Source of the DNA: a virus
Strand: one strand, 5' to 3'
IMG/VR virus record: IMGVR_UViG_3300009544_000034
Location: 1 to 23,097 of that record
DNA: 23,097 nt
The notes under the pieces were generated by a model, which was not told where the DNA came from, ran no database searches, and saw only the letters and a program-made list of their open reading frames with translations. Shown piece after piece: positions 1 to 6,991 of this stretch. The position numbers and the translations under genes are program-made. Each line of letters opens with the position of its first letter. Position 1 is the stretch's first letter.

Positions 1-511
1 TAGTTACAGATCCATACATATACATAATAGAAGCTCCAAAATTCTTAGATCTTCCATTCATTTCTTTATCGTATTGGCTACGTTCAATTCTAACTGGAGT
101 ATCTAAAACCTTAATAGTTTCATCATTATCTCCAAACATATTAATATTTGACTTTAACGCCTTGTTTAAATTCTTTTCTATTTTAGAACCAGGTGCTAAT
201 GCCTCATTAACTACTGATTCGTTTTGAGCATCTGACCATGCAATTTCCCAATCTTTAATATCAAACTTGTAAAATCCTACTAAGTCTGCAATTTTATCGT
301 TTGCTGTTGGATCATCTTCTCCTCTTTCAACTTCCGTAACATCATAATAGTTATTATTGATAAATGTCGCAAGATCTTGCTCAGAAGGTCTTCTACCTAA
401 TTCTGAGATAACTTTTTTGACGGTGTTGTATTTTCCAACATCTTCTCTTTTTTCATTAACTAATTCAACTGCATATGCAACGAATTGTTCAAATAAGCTT
501 ATGTATTTCAT
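1..511 (-). CDS. Partial unknown gene downstream of the portal gene (C-terminus outside window)
   Basis: An open frame runs from an ATG at 511 to the window edge with no stop (about 170 residues visible). I do not recognise the family. The N-terminus, MKYISLFEQFVAYAVELVNE, is an amphipathic helix. It loosely resembles the short capsid-targeting peptide of T4 internal head proteins (MKTYQEFIAEA). In T4 the prohead core and protease genes (67, 68, 21, 22) follow gene 20, so a head-morphogenesis role is a reasonable inference from position only. The rest is hydrophilic and acidic with no visible membrane segment or catalytic motif. It starts 22 bases after the portal stop codon, with an AT-rich ATATATA tract directly before the ATG and no Shine-Dalgarno sequence. 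The gene itself is well supported; the function is not. Confidence 0.75.
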   Translation of the reverse strand, partial: MKYISLFEQFVAYAVELVNEKREDVGKYNTVKKVISELGRRPSEQDLATFINNNYYDVTEVERGEDDPTANDKIADLVGFYKFDIKDWEIAWSDAQNESVVNEALAPGSKIEKNLNKALKSNINMFGDNDETIKVLDTPVRIERSQYDKEMNGRSKNFGASIMYMYGSVT

Positions 512-533
512 TTGATATATATCTCTATATTTT

Positions 534-2129
534 TTACATTCCCATGTCCATCGGATCAACCTCTGGCTCTTCGGCATCTTTAGCTGCTTTTCTAGCTTTA
601 TAAGCTTCATTAGCTGCTTTATCGTCCGGACTTAATTTTAAGTATCTGTCTACTAAGAAATCTTGATCGAAGTAATACTCTTCTTCCATTGTTACTGGAT
701 CTGTAGTTACTAATGAATCTTTTAATTCACTAACAAAATTAATTCTACGTTCCATTATCTCCATGTGTTTTAATTCTGCAAACATATTCTCTTCAATAAA
801 CTGTAGAGAGATTTGTGTTTTGAATGCTGCATCATCTGCAAACTCTGGATATTTTAAACACATTTGAATGTGTAGTGGTTTAACTAAGATCTCTTGGAAA
901 ACTGAACGCAATCTTGTAATAAATTTAGAGAATTTAATTTCATCTCTAATCATACCATCAGCTGCTAAGTTAAAGTCTCCTCCACCGTCTTCATACATAA
1001 ATCTGTTAAATGGAATCTTAGAAACTGCTTTAAGTTTATCACTAAAATATTTAAGTGCTTCTGTGTCTGATAATTCAGGACCTTCTCCACCTAGTGTTTC
1101 AATTTCTGGTTGTTCACCGTCTTTACTTGGTAACCAGTATTCTTTATTAAATTGTAGCATTGGCTTTCCATCAGTGTGCATTGTACCTGATTCCCAATCA
1201 AAATCTACAACTTCTTTGTAGTTATTCATTAATTGAGCTAGCGATTGCTTTGCTCTTGTTTTAGATTTACCACCGACTGGGATGATAAATTTCATTCTAT
1301 AAGATGAGTTTGTTACAGCCCAGATTACTCTAGTGTGTTCCATAATTCTCATCAAGTTAAATGATCTTACTAAACGTTCTAAGTAACTTACTCTAGATGC
1401 TGTGGTAATAGATGAATAAGAAATATAAATGATCTGTGCGTCATATAGGACTCTCTCTTTAACTGGATCGTCCATGAATTGGGTCCATACTTTCTTACCA
1501 TCATCTTTATTATATCCAGGAACTAGTGTTATTGGATCAATTTCTTTAAATCCAATAATTTCAGTTTGTTCTGGGTTATAGATAATTTCAAATGATAAAT
1601 AACCATCAACTAAGAATTTTCTAAAATAATACCAAGCTGATTGATCTTGCGTAAATCCAAAATATTGGTAAATATCTCTAAAGGATTTATTTAAGTCTTT
1701 CTGTACATCATCACTAACATCCATCCCAATAATTTCAGGATTTACGAAAAAGTTTTTATTGTCATATACAACCGACTCATCACATAAAATATCTAAGATA
1801 TCTTCAATTTCATCGTATGTTGAGAATGCTCTTAATTCATCACGCTTACTTTCATAACCTTTATCAAAGAAAGGGATATTCTTACGCATGTTGGTATCTG
1901 ACATAGAGAGGGCTGCGAAAGCGCCATACATATCATCATTATCCAGACCCATCTGGTTCATCATACCGAAGCCAATTTCATCCTCCATTGGACCAATTGC
2001 TTGCGATTGTCTAAGTACTAAATCGTCATAATACATACCAAAAGAACTTAACTTCTTAAGTTGATCTCTCAGTGTAAATGATTTTTTATTGTAACTTAAA
2101 GGGCCATTTCTATCTACGAATCCTGCCAT
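534..2129 (-). CDS. 20: Portal vertex protein, T4 gp20-like
   Basis: This 531-residue protein matches T4 gp20 (about 524 residues) in length and character. gp20 forms the dodecameric portal at one vertex of the capsid, initiates head assembly and is the channel for DNA packaging. Recognisable stretches include a central WYYFRKFLVDGYLSFEI segment, the region around NRFMYEDGGGDFNLAADGMI, and the helix DEIKFSKFITRLRSVFQEIL, which is typical of T4-type portals. The C-terminus is charged and ends in a Met/Asp-rich tail. The ATG at 2129 is preceded by an A-rich leader and, 20 bases upstream, a perfect TATAAATA T4-type late promoter element. Upstream lies the 194-aa unknown and then gp4 and gp55, so this is a late structural cluster. 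High confidence from several conserved blocks. Confidence 0.95.
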   Translation of the reverse strand: MAGFVDRNGPLSYNKKSFTLRDQLKKLSSFGMYYDDLVLRQSQAIGPMEDEIGFGMMNQMGLDNDDMYGAFAALSMSDTNMRKNIPFFDKGYESKRDELRAFSTYDEIEDILDILCDESVVYDNKNFFVNPEIIGMDVSDDVQKDLNKSFRDIYQYFGFTQDQSAWYYFRKFLVDGYLSFEIIYNPEQTEIIGFKEIDPITLVPGYNKDDGKKVWTQFMDDPVKERVLYDAQIIYISYSSITTASRVSYLERLVRSFNLMRIMEHTRVIWAVTNSSYRMKFIIPVGGKSKTRAKQSLAQLMNNYKEVVDFDWESGTMHTDGKPMLQFNKEYWLPSKDGEQPEIETLGGEGPELSDTEALKYFSDKLKAVSKIPFNRFMYEDGGGDFNLAADGMIRDEIKFSKFITRLRSVFQEILVKPLHIQMCLKYPEFADDAAFKTQISLQFIEENMFAELKHMEIMERRINFVSELKDSLVTTDPVTMEEEYYFDQDFLVDRYLKLSPDDKAANEAYKARKAAKDAEEPEVDPMDMGM

Positions 2130-2149
2130 TGTTATTATTTTATTATATT

Positions 2150-2157
2150 TATTTATA
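2150..2157 (-). promoter_or_regulatory. Candidate T4-type late promoter before the portal gene
   Basis: On the minus strand these eight bases read TATAAATA, the consensus -10 element recognised by T4 gp55-RNA polymerase. The element ends 20 bases before the portal ATG, which would leave a short leader of roughly 10-15 bases. The surrounding DNA is very AT-rich, so a chance match is possible. The location before a late gene and the presence of a gp55 gene in the window support it. Confidence 0.5.
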
Positions 2158-2170
2158 TATTCAATTTTTA

Positions 2171-2755
2171 TTAGCTAAAAAACAACCTTCTAATATTTGC
2201 AATTGTGGTTCCATTTAATTCAATAAAGTCACACAGTGCAATATCAGGCCATTTTGTGTAACTAACTACACTTTGTCTTGATTTACCAGTAGGTACATAT
2301 TGTCTAATTGCAAAATCATAGCCATCTTTTTTAAGATATGATTTTATTCCATCATATGTTATTTTTAATGGAGCTTGTGTTTTTGCATCATAGTATTTTG
2401 AACCTGTTGTTGCGTTTTTAATTTGACCTTCCATTCTATTATATAAGTCATCTAACAATTGTTCTTTAAAATCAACTGGTAAAAGATTTAAATTAATACC
2501 CAGATCGTTTTCACCTTTATGTTCTATTGCTAATACAACCGGGTTTGCATCAAACCAGGGTAGGTTCTGTGTGATAGGTCTGTAATCAAATACATATATC
2601 TTGCCCGGTTCAAATCTGTTTCTTGTTTTCTGAACTTCATTTAAAGATCTAGATTTTGAGCTTTCTTCGAACCAATCCTCTGCGGTACGGCGAGCCGACT
2701 TTCGGCTGCCTGCTTCTTTAATTAATTCTTTTATTTTATTTTTAACGTAACCCAT
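2171..2755 (-). CDS. Conserved T4-superfamily protein of unknown function, probably virion-associated
   Basis: The 194-residue product has a basic N-terminal helix (about 1-30) with an R-R-x-A-x-x-WF motif (SARRTAEDWFEE). It is followed by FEPGKIYVFDYRPITQNLPW and then GINLNLLPVDFKEQLLDDLY. From memory this pattern, an RxAxxWF helix, a 'G-K/M-Y-F-F-Y-P...LP-aromatic-D' strand and a 'GiNlhyLP' segment, belongs to an uncharacterised family in marine T4-like phages. I cannot attach a function. It overlaps the 3' end of the gp4 gene by 14 bases and lies upstream of the portal, so late expression and a role in the virion or its assembly are likely. A locally GC-rich patch at about 2685-2712 encodes the RRxA motif and contains a perfect 6-bp inverted repeat. 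No membrane segment or signal peptide is visible. Confidence 0.8.
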   Translation of the reverse strand: MGYVKNKIKELIKEAGSRKSARRTAEDWFEESSKSRSLNEVQKTRNRFEPGKIYVFDYRPITQNLPWFDANPVVLAIEHKGENDLGINLNLLPVDFKEQLLDDLYNRMEGQIKNATTGSKYYDAKTQAPLKITYDGIKSYLKKDGYDFAIRQYVPTGKSRQSVVSYTKWPDIALCDFIELNGTTIANIRRLFFS

Positions 2756-3230
2756 TCAATATAGTATCTTCAGTTAAAACAATAAATTTGTAATTTCTAC
2801 CATCACAAAACTCTTTAGCTGCATTATATTTATCCATATTTTTTACATACTGTTCTGCAAGAAATTTATATGATTTAAGTGCTTTTTTAGAGTTTGTTTT
2901 AGGCGGCTGTGGTTTTGTTATCTGTGACTTTGGTTTAATTTCAACAATATACTCTAGCTCTGTACCGTCTTGTTGTATTTGTTTAAAATAAAAGTCTGGA
3001 TAATATTTATGGGCCTTTGAATCTTGTCGTGACCAGTATTTAATCTCTACTGGTTCGCTTGACCACTTTAATACTTTGTCATTCATATCACACCAAATAC
3101 AGAACTTACGTTCCCATGAGCTCCTATATATTATCGGAGTAGGGCCTACATATTTTTCAGGAAATATAGGGACATAATACCCTTGACTGAATCCTGAGTT
3201 CTTTGTTGGTTTGAGATTCTTTATTGACAT
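2742..3230 (-). CDS. 4: Head completion protein, T4 gp4-like (TnsA-type endonuclease fold)
   Basis: The 162-residue product matches T4 gp4 (150 residues), which is needed to complete heads before tail joining and has a TnsA/restriction-endonuclease-like fold. The diagnostic block is PEKYVGPTPIIYRSSWERKF (25-44), followed by WCDMNDKVLKWSSEP (47-60), YYPDFYF (76-82) and VEIKPKSQ (96-103). Candidate nuclease residues are Glu40, Asp79 and the Glu97-x-Lys99 pair, arranged as in TnsA-like enzymes. The start codon directly abuts the gp55 stop codon, and the 3' end overlaps the next gene by 14 bases, so the three genes are likely co-transcribed and translationally coupled. The endonuclease role is known only by family similarity; head completion is established for T4. 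Confidence 0.92.
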   Translation of the reverse strand: MSIKNLKPTKNSGFSQGYYVPIFPEKYVGPTPIIYRSSWERKFCIWCDMNDKVLKWSSEPVEIKYWSRQDSKAHKYYPDFYFKQIQQDGTELEYIVEIKPKSQITKPQPPKTNSKKALKSYKFLAEQYVKNMDKYNAAKEFCDGRNYKFIVLTEDTILNGLR

Positions 3231-3605
3231 TTATAGCGTATAGATTCCTCCGCCATCTCCATCTCCTCCGCCGTTTCCGCCGATTGAAATAGTTCCACCG
3301 TATTTTTTAGGATGAATCTTGTTCCAGCCTTTTGCGTATCCTCTCTTTGCAATCTCTGTAAAGTATGCAAACGCATTTGGATATTTAGGATTAAAGTTTC
3401 GCCAGTATTTAAGAAGATCTAACATTGCGAATTGTAAACAATCATTACGATCGTCTTCACTAACGTATCTCATTTTGTTGATTGTCTTCTCAGCTAATAG
3501 GATTAACATCTTCTCAGCTTCTTTGGTTAGCTTGTCTGCATCTTTGGATAAAACCATTTGTGCATAGAAGTCTTTGTTGTTTAAATAATTTTTTTTACGA
3601 GCCAC
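3231..3605 (-). CDS. 55: Late-transcription sigma factor, T4 gp55-like, short with a Gly/Asp-rich tail
   Basis: This 124-residue protein resembles T4 gp55, the sigma factor that directs host RNA polymerase to TATAAATA late promoters. Support comes from the N-terminal KKNYLNNKDFYAQM (T4 has YNYVNNKELLQAI), the helix EKMLILLAEKTINKMRYVSE (31-50), DDRNDCLQFAMLDLLKYWRNF and the NAFAYFTEIAKRGYAKGWN block (77-95). That block aligns with T4's NPHAYITQACFNAFVQRIK, the sigma region 2-like core. The protein is about 60 residues shorter than T4 gp55. The familiar C-terminal sliding-clamp-binding motif is replaced by GGNGGGDGDGGGIYTL. The start is GTG at 3605; no earlier in-frame start is needed to cover the domain. 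The gene opens the gp55-gp4-194aa-portal cluster behind a terminator and a TATAAATC element. Identity is likely; the tail is odd. Confidence 0.82.
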   Translation of the reverse strand: MARKKNYLNNKDFYAQMVLSKDADKLTKEAEKMLILLAEKTINKMRYVSEDDRNDCLQFAMLDLLKYWRNFNPKYPNAFAYFTEIAKRGYAKGWNKIHPKKYGGTISIGGNGGGDGDGGGIYTL

Positions 3606-3627
3606 AGTATTAATTTATATTTGTTTA

Positions 3628-3635
3628 GATTTATA
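3628..3635 (-). promoter_or_regulatory. Possible late promoter before the gp55 gene
   Basis: The minus strand reads TATAAATC here, one mismatch from the T4 late -10 element. It lies 22 bases before the GTG start of gp55 and just after a terminator, so a promoter is expected in this gap. A second AT-rich element (TATAAATT) lies closer to the start. Support is positional only. Confidence 0.3.
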
Positions 3636-3661
3636 CCGTTAAATGTTGTTTTGTTTCTAAA

Positions 3662-3688
3662 TAAAAAAAGAGACCCGCTAGGATCTCT
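3662..3688 (-). terminator. Rho-independent terminator after the 250-aa gene
   Basis: On the minus strand AGAGATCC, loop TAGC and GGGTCTCT form an 8-bp stem with one G-U pair, followed directly by seven Us. The wobble pair is a mismatch on the plus strand, and the U-run exists only on the minus strand, so the direction is clear. It lies about 30 bases past the stop of the 250-aa gene and separates it from gp55. Confidence 0.85.
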
Positions 3689-3715
3689 CTTTCATGATTG
3701 TATAAGGTTTTAAAA

Positions 3716-4468
3716 CTATGCTTGTAATTCAGCAATCTTAGTTTCCCAAACTGAAATTTCTTCGTTAATTAGAGCATCTGCTGCTTTAATTTCTGAAACC
3801 GACTTATCAGCCTCAGCTAATAAACCTCTTTGGTCTTTTAAGAATGAAATCATATCTTTAAAAGAATTAATTGTTGCTTCATTTTGTGCAATTTCCTGAG
3901 CCTGTCCTGTAACTAATTCACTTAAGAAAGTAGCTGCTGATAAACCAGTTTGTTCGTTTACAAAATCTACCGCTGCATTTGCATTAGTAGCTTCAAAAAA
4001 CTTTGATATTCTGTTTGCCGTGTTGAATCTAGAAACATATACTTTTTCTTCGATTTTAAATACATTAACAATATTATCTTTTCCTTCGAATGTTGCTGCG
4101 AAATCTAATTGTACGAAATTCTCTAACATAACTGGTAAAGATTCGAATAACTCTGCGGTTCCTTTATTTTCATATCTCACTAATCCACTTGATAATACGT
4201 GTTTTGTGAAATTTTCAATAACTGTATCTCCTACTGCGAAAGTAGATTCAGATAAGTTATAAGTAAATTTAGAAGCTCCGTGAAACCACTTTACTGTATT
4301 TGCTGAAAATTCAAAAGATTCAAAAGCTGCAATTGCATTTCCTAAAGTAGAATCAATAGATTCTGTTTCTGTGATTGTATTGTCAGTCATTTCAAAAACT
4401 CTACCATTAACGTAGAATTTAAAAGAATTTTCTGTTTTTACAAATGGGGCTAAAATATTAGTCGTCAT
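3716..4468 (-). CDS. Unknown 250-aa protein, probably a late or structural product
   Basis: I do not recognise this 250-residue protein. The first two thirds look like a beta-rich, Phe/Val/Thr-rich domain (for example NSFKFYVNGRVFEMTDNTIT, 14-33). The last third (about 180-250) is helical and acidic with heptad-like spacing, ending SVWETKIAELQA, and could be a short coiled coil. There is no signal peptide or membrane helix. It sits alone between the gp15-like gene and a strong terminator, with an A-rich leader and an ATATATA tract about 22 bases before the ATG. That arrangement fits a separately controlled, well-expressed transcript. Its neighbours (tail terminator above, late sigma and head genes below) suggest a virion or assembly protein, but this is inference from position. 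Confidence 0.85.
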   Translation of the reverse strand: MTTNILAPFVKTENSFKFYVNGRVFEMTDNTITETESIDSTLGNAIAAFESFEFSANTVKWFHGASKFTYNLSESTFAVGDTVIENFTKHVLSSGLVRYENKGTAELFESLPVMLENFVQLDFAATFEGKDNIVNVFKIEEKVYVSRFNTANRISKFFEATNANAAVDFVNEQTGLSAATFLSELVTGQAQEIAQNEATINSFKDMISFLKDQRGLLAEADKSVSEIKAADALINEEISVWETKIAELQA

Positions 4469-4506
4469 ATTAATTTTGTTTTTATTTTTATTATATATCT
4501 TTTATA

Positions 4507-5298
4507 TTATTTGGTATTTTCGTCAATTACATTAATTTCTCCTGGGGTGTTTTGTGTTTTATCTGATTCCGGAACAATCGCGGAATTAATTTCAAACATT
4601 CTATTACCAGCGTGTCTTTCTGATTCCCAATCAAATGAAGGAATTGAAGTGTTAATTTCTATTGGAAAAGTTATTTTATATTTGTCTTTATCTTCAAATG
4701 TGTAATCAATTGGTCTTTGTATATCATAATCGTCTGGCATTGCGTAGTATGAATTTAATCGGTACGTTGCCTCGTTTAAATGACCAACTTCAACATTAAA
4801 TGAATTTGATTTATAAAGTCTCTTGATAAGCATCTCAGTCACCTTAAATGCATCCAGTGTAGAGCTAACTAATATTTCAACATCTATGCCCAAAGTGACA
4901 GGAATCATCTCGAATTCTGCCGAGTAACCTTCCATAGCGCCTTCTTCATTCATTTTAGTATAGGTACCCATGTTTCTTTTATTAACTAATTTACCAGAAT
5001 CGATTGACATTCCTGTTAAACTAACTACTCCACGTGGAACTGCATCATAATTTGCATCCGCAAACGCTTGATCAGGGTGACAGTCTACTCCAGTTGTGGT
5101 AGTGAATAAGAAATTATCTCGCAGAAACTGATCATCGCCTGTTATTGAGTAATAGAAGGGAATATCAATTGCTACTCTATCGTTCTCGTTTAATTGTCTC
5201 CAAAAATAAACCTTGTTATTTAAATCAGCCAATAAACCTATGATAACGTGTCTTACTACACTATCGTCTGAATTGTATTTTAAATTGTAACTTGCCAT
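4507..5298 (-). CDS. 15: Tail completion / sheath stabiliser (tail terminator), T4 gp15-like
   Basis: The 263-residue protein fits T4 gp15 (272 residues), which caps the tail tube and sheath and joins the tail to the head. The best match is the N-terminal stretch RHVIIGLLADLNNKVYFWRQ followed by LNENDRVAIDIPFYY. It parallels T4's YATLMGDLFSNIQIKRQLESGDKFIRVPITY. Later the spacing of EFEMIPVTLGIDVEILVSST, the LIKRLYKSNSFNVEV region and a final KITFPIEINTSIPSF strand also parallels gp15. The remote similarity was recognised by eye, so moderate to good confidence. It starts 19 bases after the gp46 stop; the last portion is a hydrophilic tail. It marks the change from recombination genes to virion genes within one direction of transcription. 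Confidence 0.75.
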   Translation of the reverse strand: MASYNLKYNSDDSVVRHVIIGLLADLNNKVYFWRQLNENDRVAIDIPFYYSITGDDQFLRDNFLFTTTTGVDCHPDQAFADANYDAVPRGVVSLTGMSIDSGKLVNKRNMGTYTKMNEEGAMEGYSAEFEMIPVTLGIDVEILVSSTLDAFKVTEMLIKRLYKSNSFNVEVGHLNEATYRLNSYYAMPDDYDIQRPIDYTFEDKDKYKITFPIEINTSIPSFDWESERHAGNRMFEINSAIVPESDKTQNTPGEINVIDENTK

Positions 5299-5301
5299 AT
5301 A

Positions 5302-5316
5302 AATCTATATATCTAT
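5302..5316 (-). repeat. 15-bp element shared with 15182-15196
   Basis: The minus strand reads ATAGATATATAGATT, identical to a 15-mer upstream of the 148-aa gene at 15182-15196. Here it sits between the gp46 stop and the gp15 ATG, three bases from the start codon. Related ATATATA tracts precede the 250-aa gene (4491-4500) and the partial gene at 511 (514-525). It may be a promoter element, but this copy is very close to the ATG. Confidence 0.35.
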
Positions 5317-5317
5317 A

Positions 5318-6991
5318 TTATTCTATTGTTTCTATGTCAAATTTAGAAAATCCATTCTCTTTGTATATTTGAATTTTCTTATCAAATAATTCATGAGGAA
5401 GTACTGAGTGATTTATCACAAATGTATTAATCTTACTCTCTTTGATTACTTGACTTAATATTTTTAAAATATTATGAACTCCGTCTGCATCAACTGAACT
5501 TAATAATTCATCTAAGAAAAGTAGGTTTAATTGTGGAAACCTTAGTTTTAATATTTTAATGATAGCGATAATGATTATAAAATCTGCTTTTTTACGTTCG
5601 CCTGTTGAAAGGGTCATTGGATTAATCTCTTCTCCTAAGTGATTAATAATACAATTAAACTTTTCATCAAATCTTAAATGAAAGGGTAAGTGCATGGTTT
5701 GTGCCATCGCTGCAATATTAGTATTTAAACCAGGTAGTATTGTTTTAATTGCAAGATTCTTAACACCATCTTCACCTAATATCTCTTCTAAATTCTCTAA
5801 AAAATAATATTCACTATTAACTATTGATTTAGACTTTGTCTTTTCGTTCTCTTGTGTTTCAAACCCATCTATTAAAGATTGCATATGGGCGAAGCTATCC
5901 CCGTTATTTAAAGAGTCTTTTATCTTTATTAGTTCTCCTTTAAGATTTCTAATATTTGTATTAATAACTGAAACTTTATCTCTAACTGCTCGATCTTTAC
6001 TTCGAAGAGATATCATGTCTTCTTCGATTTGAACAACCTTTGCTTTTTCTAAAGCAATTTTAGATGGTAGAGTTTCGATATTGTTTTCTATATCTGTTTT
6101 ACGATCGTTGTGAAATTCTGTTGATAGTTCTCCTTCACACGTCGGGCAGGTGTTATTTTCATAAAGGCTTAATTTCCGAGTGAGAGCCGCTAACTCATAT
6201 ACCAGTTTTGTTTTATCATCATTAGTAGATTTTAAATCTATAGTAACTTTTGATAAACTATCAGAAATAGTATTTTGTGCTTCTTCTAGTTTGGTTTTAT
6301 TAGCAGTATATCTAACTAGAGAATCTTTTAACTCTTGGATTTTAGCCTTGTCTTTTTCATTAGACTCTGCCATTAATTCGTTTAACTTCATATTAACTGA
6401 AGTAATGTTTTCGTTTAGCTGTGTAAGTTCTCTTTCATATACATCTAAATCAACCTTCAAGCTTTTACGCTCTTCTTTAATATTTTGTTGCATTTCATTT
6501 AAAATAGAAAAGCCAAACATTCTATCAATGATCTGTTTTTTATCGTTGTTTGTCATTGTTAAAAATGACTTAAAATCATTTACCGATAGGATAATGATAT
6601 TTTTAAATACATGATATGGGATGCCAAAGATTTCTTCTTCTAAATATTCTTGAACTGACCTTTTACCTGCTTTATCAAATTCAATCCCGTTAAGCTTAAC
6701 TTCAAATTTACTGGGGGCCAATCCTCTTTCAATAGATACTTCTGTAGTTTTACATTGTAGATTAATTTTTACCCAAAGTTCTTTGTTAATACGATTAGGC
6801 AAGTCTGACATCTTCACACCTTCAACTTTACCATATAGCGCAAACACAATAGCATTTGCAATCGTAGTTTTACCATGGCCGTTTTTACCAAGTGTTAGGA
6901 ATAATTCTGAATTGTCTTCTTCGAATTCTAATCTTTGTATTGAATTTCCATAACTTGCAAAATTCTTAAACTCTATAGATTGTATTCTCAT
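5318..6991 (-). CDS. 46: Recombination nuclease ATPase subunit, T4 gp46-like (Rad50/SbcC family)
   Basis: The 557-residue SMC-type ATPase is the same size as T4 gp46 (560). With gp47 it resects DNA ends for recombination-dependent replication and degrades host DNA. Visible parts are the N-terminal IQSIEFKNFASYGN strand, Walker A GKNGHGKT (35-42), and two coiled-coil arms (about 165-280 and 290-395) meeting at a zinc-hook motif CPTC (282-285). These are followed by the ABC signature LSTGERKKAD (461-470), Walker B LNLLFLDELL (488-497) and the switch His528. The start codon overlaps the gp47 stop (ATGA, 4 bases), so the two subunits are translationally coupled. All catalytic motifs are present. 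It belongs to the gp41-33-47-46 run and is followed closely by gp15. Confidence 0.97.
   Translation of the reverse strand: MRIQSIEFKNFASYGNSIQRLEFEEDNSELFLTLGKNGHGKTTIANAIVFALYGKVEGVKMSDLPNRINKELWVKINLQCKTTEVSIERGLAPSKFEVKLNGIEFDKAGKRSVQEYLEEEIFGIPYHVFKNIIILSVNDFKSFLTMTNNDKKQIIDRMFGFSILNEMQQNIKEERKSLKVDLDVYERELTQLNENITSVNMKLNELMAESNEKDKAKIQELKDSLVRYTANKTKLEEAQNTISDSLSKVTIDLKSTNDDKTKLVYELAALTRKLSLYENNTCPTCEGELSTEFHNDRKTDIENNIETLPSKIALEKAKVVQIEEDMISLRSKDRAVRDKVSVINTNIRNLKGELIKIKDSLNNGDSFAHMQSLIDGFETQENEKTKSKSIVNSEYYFLENLEEILGEDGVKNLAIKTILPGLNTNIAAMAQTMHLPFHLRFDEKFNCIINHLGEEINPMTLSTGERKKADFIIIIAIIKILKLRFPQLNLLFLDELLSSVDADGVHNILKILSQVIKESKINTFVINHSVLPHELFDKKIQIYKENGFSKFDIETIE

Noticed and set aside
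868-1221. Plus-strand open frame of 117 codons inside the portal gene
   Set aside because: It lies wholly antisense to a confidently assigned gene, has Ser/Leu-rich composition typical of reverse-complement frames, and has no start signals or neighbours on that strand.
3240-3290. Gly-rich low-complexity end of gp55 as a frameshift artefact
   Set aside because: It ends in a normal stop directly abutting the gp4 start, as expected for a genuine gene end in this compact cluster; kept instead as a finding about the tail.
6180-6614. Plus-strand open frame of 144 codons inside gp46
   Set aside because: Antisense to the coiled-coil region of gp46; the hydrophobic look is the mirror of Lys/Glu-rich coding. 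No promoter or leader supports it.
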